The notes under the pieces are model-generated. The model made no database searches and was not told where the DNA came from. It saw nothing but the letters and a program-made list of their open reading frames with translations. Positions 13,151 through 17,028 of a DNA stretch of 17,028 nucleotides are shown here, piece after piece; position 1 is the stretch's first letter; every line of letters begins with the position of its first letter. A program made the position numbers and the translations under genes. The stretch is from Bacillota bacterium (GTDB lineage: Bacteria; Bacillota; Clostridia; Lachnospirales; Lachnospiraceae). The DNA is taken from assembly GCA_023441965.1 (NCBI GenBank), contig JAEZNB010000060.1:1-17028 (forward strand), in the 5' to 3' direction.

Positions 13151-13975
13151 TTAATGCTTCAGCCTCTTCTCGAAATAGGCAAGAAGCTTATATAATCCGG
13201 TGGCTACAATACACAGGATTACGATACTCATAATGACCCAATTGAGCTTAAATACCTGGCTTCCGTAGATGATCAGATACCCCAAACCGGCCTTTGCCGC
13301 CAGGAATTCACCAATGATGACACCGACCAGGGAGAGGCCGATGTTTACCTTCATCAAGCTGATGATGGAAGGGATGTTCGAGGGCAGGATTACCTTGAAT
13401 AGGACATCCTTCTTGTTGCCGCCTAAGGTCAGGATCAATTTAATCTTATCCTCCTCCACGGACTGAAAATTGGAGTACAGGGTGATGATGGAGCCAAAGA
13501 TCGCCACAGAAACAGCGGCAACGATAATGGTCTTCATATTATTACCCAGCCACACGATGAAGACCGGAGCGAGGGCGGATTTTGGAAGGCTGTTAAGAAC
13601 GATGAGGTAGGGCTCCAGAACCTTGGAGATGCTTTCGTTCCACCAAAGGAGGACAGCAATGAGTATCCCCAGAATATTTACCAGGGAGAAGCTGACCAGG
13701 GTCTCCAGCAGAGTGATCCCGATATGATAAAACAGCTCACCGTCAGCAGACATCCCAAGAATGGTTTTCACTACTCTGGATGGACTGGAAAATATGAAGG
13801 GGTCCACGATGCCCAAATGTGTGGATACTTCCCAAAATGCTATAAAGCCGATTAAAATCACAAGCTGTGAGATACGTATTTTTCGTTTCAGAAGCAGATG
13901 CTTCCGGACAAAAGCATGTTGAGCAGCCGAAATGTTGAGGTCTTCACTTAAGACCTTATTGCTTTTCCTGCTCAT
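13151..13975 (-). CDS. ABC transporter permease, SsuC/TauC (NitT/TauT) family
   Basis: A 274-residue inner-membrane permease of the binding-protein-dependent type. ATG at 13975 (minus) is preceded by AAGGAG at suitable spacing. After a basic N-terminus (residues 1-35) come about six hydrophobic segments, the first being ISQLVILIGFIAFWEV, with PFIFSSPSRVV after it as in SsuC/TauC/ThiX proteins. The EAA loop that docks to the ATPase is around residues 183-200 (LTLGGNKKDVLFKVILP). The family imports sulfonates, taurine, nitrate or pyrimidine precursors, and the substrate cannot be read from the permease. The start overlaps the ATPase stop by 20 bases, so the two are coupled. No periplasmic-type binding protein follows; downstream is the repeat array. 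Confidence 0.88.
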   Translation of the reverse strand: MSRKSNKVLSEDLNISAAQHAFVRKHLLLKRKIRISQLVILIGFIAFWEVSTHLGIVDPFIFSSPSRVVKTILGMSADGELFYHIGITLLETLVSFSLVNILGILIAVLLWWNESISKVLEPYLIVLNSLPKSALAPVFIVWLGNNMKTIIVAAVSVAIFGSIITLYSNFQSVEEDKIKLILTLGGNKKDVLFKVILPSNIPSIISLMKVNIGLSLVGVIIGEFLAAKAGLGYLIIYGSQVFKLNWVIMSIVILCIVATGLYKLLAYFEKRLKH

Positions 13976-14735
13976 GATGGGTTAGCTCCTTCCATATCAG
14001 ATTGAAATAGTCTTTGAATTCAGGAGCGCTTCTGGCTGCGAAAGGAGTCCTGTTTTCTATAGATAGACGGATATCAAAGCTGCTCTTTACAGTACCTGGG
14101 CGGGGGGACAGAACGATAACCCTGTCGGACATGCTGATCGCCTCTGAGATATCGTGGGTTATAAGGATGGCGGTCTTCTTCTCCCTGCGGATGATGCCCC
14201 AGATATCATCTGCCACCTCAAGCCGGGTCTGGTAGTCCAGGGCTGAGAAGGGTTCATCCAACAGCAGGATATCCGGCTCCAGCAGTAGGGTCCGGATCAG
14301 GGCAGCCCTCTGCCGCATGCCCCCGGACAGACCGGAGGGATATGCATTCTTAAAGGTGATCAGGCCATAAGTATTCAACAGCTCATTTATTTGGACATAA
14401 GAGCTTTCAGTCAATTTATGCTGTATCTCCATACCGAGAGTGACGTTTTTTAAGGTGTTTCTCCAGTCCAGCAGGTGATCCTTCTGGAGCATATAACCGA
14501 TGTTTTTTCCGGAGGACTTAATATCCTTACCGTTAATATATATTGAACCGCTGCTTGGGGTGAGTAGACCGGCAATCAGAGAGAGCAGGGTGGATTTACC
14601 GCAGCCACTGGGTCCGACAATACCTACGAATTCGCCTTCCGCTACATGAAAAGAAACATCGAAAAGAGCCGGTGTTTCTCCATCAAGGCTATGGTAGGAA
14701 TAACTGATATGATCTATTTTCAGTAGCTCGCTCAT
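13956..14735 (-). CDS. ABC transporter ATP-binding protein, SsuB/TauB type
   Basis: A 259-residue ATPase. The start is ATG 14735 (minus) after AGGAGG (14742-14747 region); the frame stays open upstream through the divergent riboswitch region but without coding character. Walker A GPSGCGKST (residues 41-49), Q-loop in YMLQKDHLLDW, signature LSGGMRQRA (136-144), Walker B ILLLDEPFSALD (156-167) and the H-loop His194 (THD) are all intact. It resembles SsuB/TauB/ThiZ proteins. It is first in a two-gene operon with the permease. The substrate-binding subunit is missing from the window and may be encoded elsewhere. The 74 bases to the divergent gcv promoter hold its control region. Confidence 0.9.
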   Translation of the reverse strand: MSELLKIDHISYSYHSLDGETPALFDVSFHVAEGEFVGIVGPSGCGKSTLLSLIAGLLTPSSGSIYINGKDIKSSGKNIGYMLQKDHLLDWRNTLKNVTLGMEIQHKLTESSYVQINELLNTYGLITFKNAYPSGLSGGMRQRAALIRTLLLEPDILLLDEPFSALDYQTRLEVADDIWGIIRREKKTAILITHDISEAISMSDRVIVLSPRPGTVKSSFDIRLSIENRTPFAARSAPEFKDYFNLIWKELTHHEQEKQ

Positions 14736-14763
14736 ATGGTTCCTCCTTTTTTGCTTATACAGT

Positions 14764-14769
14764 ATTATA
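14764..14769 (-). promoter_or_regulatory. Possible -10 box of the ABC transporter operon
   Basis: TATAAT on the minus strand, 28 bases upstream of the ATPase start codon. No recognisable -35 at the right spacing. It lies within the 74-base region that also precedes the divergent gcv promoter. Confidence 0.35.
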
Positions 14770-14808
14770 TGAAAGGGAAAATGATAGGTTCCTTGGAGGT
14801 GATTTGGA

Positions 14809-14837
14809 TTGACTTTATTCGAGTGGCATACTATAAT
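14809..14837 (+). promoter_or_regulatory. Sigma-A promoter of the glycine cleavage operon
   Basis: TTGACT (14809-14814), a 17-base spacer and TATAAT (14832-14837): one mismatch from consensus with ideal spacing. Transcription would start near 14844, about 14 bases before the riboswitch. Confidence 0.85.
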
Positions 14838-14857
14838 GTGATTAATATCGGATGAAG

Positions 14858-15032
14858 GATTTGGGAGAGACTGCGGGGAGCTTAAGCCTGCGCAGCGCCG
14901 AAGGGGAATGCGAAAACTCTCAGGCAAAAGGACCAGGTCTGGACGATACTCTGGAAAGCGATGTGGCACCGACGAAGCAATTTCCCGCATACGTGCAAGG
15001 TGGGAAGGAATCTTTCAGGTAAACCAACAGAG
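14858..15032 (+). promoter_or_regulatory. Tandem glycine riboswitch
   Basis: Two glycine aptamers in series. Aptamer 1 (14858-14939): P1 GATTTGG pairs with CCAGGTC (14933-14939), then GGAGAG, the core CGCCGAAGGGGAA and CTCTCAGGCAAAAGGA, all near consensus. Aptamer 2 (14949-15032): P1 CTCTG (14949-14953) pairs with CAGAG (15028-15032), then GGAAAG with CTTTC, a more divergent core CACCGACGAAGCAA and CTTTCAGGTAAAC. The class controls gcv operons in Firmicutes as a glycine-dependent ON switch. Here it sits between promoter and terminator ahead of gcvT, fitting that role. Confidence 0.95.
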
Positions 15033-15061
15033 GCGTATTGTTGATTCAGTACGCCTTTTTT
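15031..15061 (+). terminator. Intrinsic terminator of the glycine riboswitch
   Basis: AGGCGTA (15031-15037) pairs with TACGCCT (15050-15056) around a 12-base loop, followed by six T (15056-15061). It is the expression platform before gcvT. Its left arm shares two bases (15031-15032) with the 3' strand of aptamer-2 P1, so ligand-stabilised P1 would compete with the base of the terminator stem. Confidence 0.9.
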
Positions 15062-15125
15062 GCGTGCAAAGGAAGGAACTTCTCGGAGATGCTACACTAT
15101 AATAAGTAACAGGAGGATATAAGCT

Positions 15126-16214
15126 ATGGAGAAGAGGACGCCTCTTTATGATTGCCACCTTCAGGCAGGAGGAAAAATCGTTCCTTTTGCCGGTTATCTG
15201 CTGCCGGTTCAGTATGAGACAGGGGTAATTACAGAGCATATGGCAGTCAGGACAGGAGCAGGCCTGTTTGATGTCTCCCATATGGGAGAGCTAACCTTGG
15301 AGGGGGAGGATGCCCTTCTGAATGTTCAGCGGCTGGTCACCAATGACTGCAGCAATATGGTAGATGGTCAGGTGAAATACAGTCCCATGTGTAATGAGGA
15401 AGGCGGAGTTGTGGATGATCTTCTGGTTTACCGGAAGGCTGCCGATTCCTATCTGATCGTTGTGAATGCAGCCAACAAAGACAAGGATGCTGAGTGGATG
15501 AGGTCCCATATCACTGGAAGGGTAGCGTTTCGGGATATCTCCGAGGAAGTAGCTCAGCTGGCCCTGCAGGGACCACGGTCGAAGGAAATCATGTTAAAGC
15601 TGACGGCAGAGGACCTATTACCGGTCAGATATTACAGCTTCCGTGAGCAGGTATCGGTGGCCGGTATCAATTGTCTGGTTTCAAGAACCGGCTATACCGG
15701 AGAGGACGGCTATGAGCTCTATTGTGCAGCCCAGGATGCAGAGAAGCTTTGGATGGCCCTGCTTGCAGCCGGACAAGAACAGGGCTTGATTCCCTGCGGT
15801 CTGGGAGCCAGGGACACCTTAAGGCTGGAGGCAGCCATGCCCCTTTATGGACATGAGATGGATGATGCCATCACTCCTTTGGAGACAGGTCTTGGCTTTG
15901 CAGTAAAGCTGGAAAAGGAGGATTTCATCGGAAAGGCAGGAATACTTGCCAAGGGAACCCCTCTTAGGACCCGGGTCGGCCTGAACATTACCGGCAGAGG
16001 AATTGCCAGGGAGCATTGTCCGGTATACTATGGGGACAAACTGATCGGAACAACGACCTCCGGTACCCACTGCCCCTATCTGGGACGCCCGGTTGCCATG
16101 GCCCTCATCGACAGCTCCATGAGAGAGCTTGGTACAGAAGTAGAGGTAGAGGTCAGGGGCAGAAGAATCGCTGCTCAAATCACTACCCTACCCTTCTATA
16201 AGAGAGAAAAATAA
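15126..16214 (+). CDS. gcvT: Glycine cleavage system T protein (aminomethyltransferase)
   Basis: A 362-residue tetrahydrofolate-dependent aminomethyltransferase, the usual length. ATG 15126 follows AGGAGG (15111-15116). TPLYDCHLQAGGKIVPFAGY at the N-terminus, FDVSHMGE, the folate-site segment YSPMCNEEGGVVDDLL (catalytic Asp near 97-98), SRTGYTGEDGYELY and the C-terminal ARDTLRLEAAMPLYGHEM are all conserved. It releases ammonia from the aminomethyl group carried on GcvH and forms 5,10-methylene-THF. First gene of the operon, 65 bases after the riboswitch terminator, so its expression depends on readthrough in the presence of glycine. Confidence 0.96.
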   Translation: MEKRTPLYDCHLQAGGKIVPFAGYLLPVQYETGVITEHMAVRTGAGLFDVSHMGELTLEGEDALLNVQRLVTNDCSNMVDGQVKYSPMCNEEGGVVDDLLVYRKAADSYLIVVNAANKDKDAEWMRSHITGRVAFRDISEEVAQLALQGPRSKEIMLKLTAEDLLPVRYYSFREQVSVAGINCLVSRTGYTGEDGYELYCAAQDAEKLWMALLAAGQEQGLIPCGLGARDTLRLEAAMPLYGHEMDDAITPLETGLGFAVKLEKEDFIGKAGILAKGTPLRTRVGLNITGRGIAREHCPVYYGDKLIGTTTSGTHCPYLGRPVAMALIDSSMRELGTEVEVEVRGRRIAAQITTLPFYKREK

Positions 16215-16332
16215 TCGTCCGGGCATAATGCTTGGAGGATGAGCCATGCTATGAATAAATGCAGAGAAGGTCAGGCTTACAGCTTAAGAAAGATAAAATA
16301 AAATATATTATAAAATATTGAGGAGGCTTATT

Positions 16333-16704
16333 ATGAAGGAATATTTATATGCGAAATCACATGAGTGGGTACAGTTTCTGGATGAGACTACTGCCAGAGT
16401 GGGAATCTCTGATTATGCACAGAAGGAACTGGGAGATCTGGTCTTCATCAACCTGCCGGAGGAAGGAGAAGAGGTAATGCTTGGGGAATCCTTCGCTGAT
16501 GTGGAGTCCGTTAAGGCAGTATCCAATGTCTATAGTCCCGTGAGTGGCAGGATAAGAGCTATCAATGAAGACCTGCTGGATCGGCCGGAGGATGTGAATT
16601 CCGATGCCCTGGAGGCATGGTTCATTGAGGTGGAGGATATAACAGAACAAGCCGAGCTTATGACAGAAGAAGAATATCAGAGATTTCTCAAGGAGCAGAA
16701 TTAA
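16333..16704 (+). CDS. gcvH: Glycine cleavage system H protein (lipoyl carrier)
   Basis: A 123-residue lipoyl carrier. ATG 16333 is chosen because AGGAGG (16321-16326) precedes it; an in-frame TTG at 16318 would place that site within the gene. KSHEWVQF, VGISDYAQKELGDLVFINLPEEG and the lipoylation site Lys61 in DVESVKAVSNVYSPVSG are the family signature, and the C-terminal region WFIEVED is conserved. It shuttles the aminomethyl group between GcvP and GcvT. It lies 118 bases after gcvT in an A/T-rich gap that contains no clear terminator; an internal promoter cannot be excluded. Confidence 0.96.
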   Translation: MKEYLYAKSHEWVQFLDETTARVGISDYAQKELGDLVFINLPEEGEEVMLGESFADVESVKAVSNVYSPVSGRIRAINEDLLDRPEDVNSDALEAWFIEVEDITEQAELMTEEEYQRFLKEQN

Positions 16705-16789
16705 TAGCAAGATCTGAAATATACCATGCTGCATTCTACTGGACAGGAATTCATACGGAGGCAGCATAGAGATATAGGAGGCTGATCAG

Positions 16790-17028
16790 ATGGGTACCTA
16801 TGTACCGAATACGACAGAGGAACAAAAGGAAATGCTTGCGCTTATCGGTGTGAGCTCCATGGAGGATTTATTCCGGGCCATTCCTAAGGAAGTGAAGCTC
16901 ACGGAAGGTTTAAGACTGCCTGATGGACTGACAGAGCTTGAGGTAAGAAGAAGAATGACCGGAATCGCCGATAAGAATCAAGTGTTTCAAACGATTTTCA
17001 GGGGATGTGGTGCATACCGGCATTACAT
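16790..17028 (+). CDS. gcvPA: Glycine dehydrogenase (decarboxylating) subunit 1, GcvPA, N-terminal part
   Basis: The first 79 codons of a gene that runs off the right edge. ATG 16790 follows AGGAGG (16777-16782). The product starts MGTYVPNTTEEQKEMLALIG, continues with VSSMEDLFRAIPKEV and ends in FRGCGAYRHY, matching the N-terminus of the alpha subunit of the two-subunit P protein found in Firmicutes and archaea. P protein decarboxylates glycine with PLP and loads GcvH; the PLP-binding Lys is on the second subunit, expected downstream. The gene order T-H-PA fits a clostridial gcv operon. Confidence 0.93.
   Translation, partial: MGTYVPNTTEEQKEMLALIGVSSMEDLFRAIPKEVKLTEGLRLPDGLTELEVRRRMTGIADKNQVFQTIFRGCGAYRHY

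Noticed and set aside
15098..15103. Second gcvT promoter from TATAAT downstream of the riboswitch terminator
   Set aside because: No -35 at suitable distance and the start would fall almost on the ribosome binding site; it would also bypass the riboswitch.
16249..16299. Tiny ORF between gcvT and gcvH
   Set aside because: About 16 codons with a poorly spaced site; no similarity recognised.

Overview
The window is chromosomal DNA from an anaerobic Firmicute of the class Clostridia, probably Lachnospiraceae-like. Support for this: a clostridial-type NifD with the extra insertion near the C-terminus, a fused NifN-B, a split homocitrate synthase (NifV omega and alpha), a Clostridium pasteurianum-type 102-residue [2Fe-2S] ferredoxin, strong AGGAGG ribosome binding sites, TTG starts, and AGA/AGG/ATA-rich codons. 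Base composition is moderate and looks even across the window. Species cannot be named from sequence alone.

Positions 1-10865 (+ strand) are a compact molybdenum nitrogenase cluster: the 3' end of nifH, nifI1, nifI2, nifD, nifK, nifE, nifN-B, the ferredoxin, nifV-omega and nifV-alpha. NifH and NifDK form the enzyme. NifI1/NifI2 are the PII-like pair that switches NifDK activity with 2-oxoglutarate and nitrogen status. NifE and the NifN part scaffold FeMo-cofactor assembly, the NifB part makes the 8Fe-9S-C precursor by radical SAM chemistry, and NifV supplies homocitrate. Every gap of about 100 bases or more between these genes holds an inverted repeat. The most elaborate lies between nifK and nifE (4035-4154), with two mutually exclusive outer stems. 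I read these as mRNA processing, stability or attenuation elements that set subunit ratios; that is inference.

Positions 10866-12820 hold a membrane-anchored or secreted DNA/RNA nuclease (+), a tRNA-Thr(CGU) gene (-), and a DegV-family fatty-acid-binding protein (-) with its terminator and a possible promoter. Positions 12692-13150 contain no gene but carry about 4.5 copies of a 35-bp tandem repeat whose units can each fold into a small hairpin. A two-gene ABC importer (permease and ATPase, SsuBC/TauBC type, - strand) follows without a substrate-binding protein.

From 14809 to the end is a glycine-cleavage operon (+): a near-consensus promoter, a tandem glycine riboswitch, an intrinsic terminator, gcvT, gcvH and the 5' end of gcvPA. 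Glycine is expected to permit readthrough so that excess glycine induces its own breakdown.

I did not find a wholly new system. The observations most worth following up are the nifK-nifE RNA element, the recurrent intercistronic hairpins, the NifV-omega protein that looks like a catalytically dead paralogue of NifV-alpha carrying the missing C-terminal domain, and the 35-bp repeat array.
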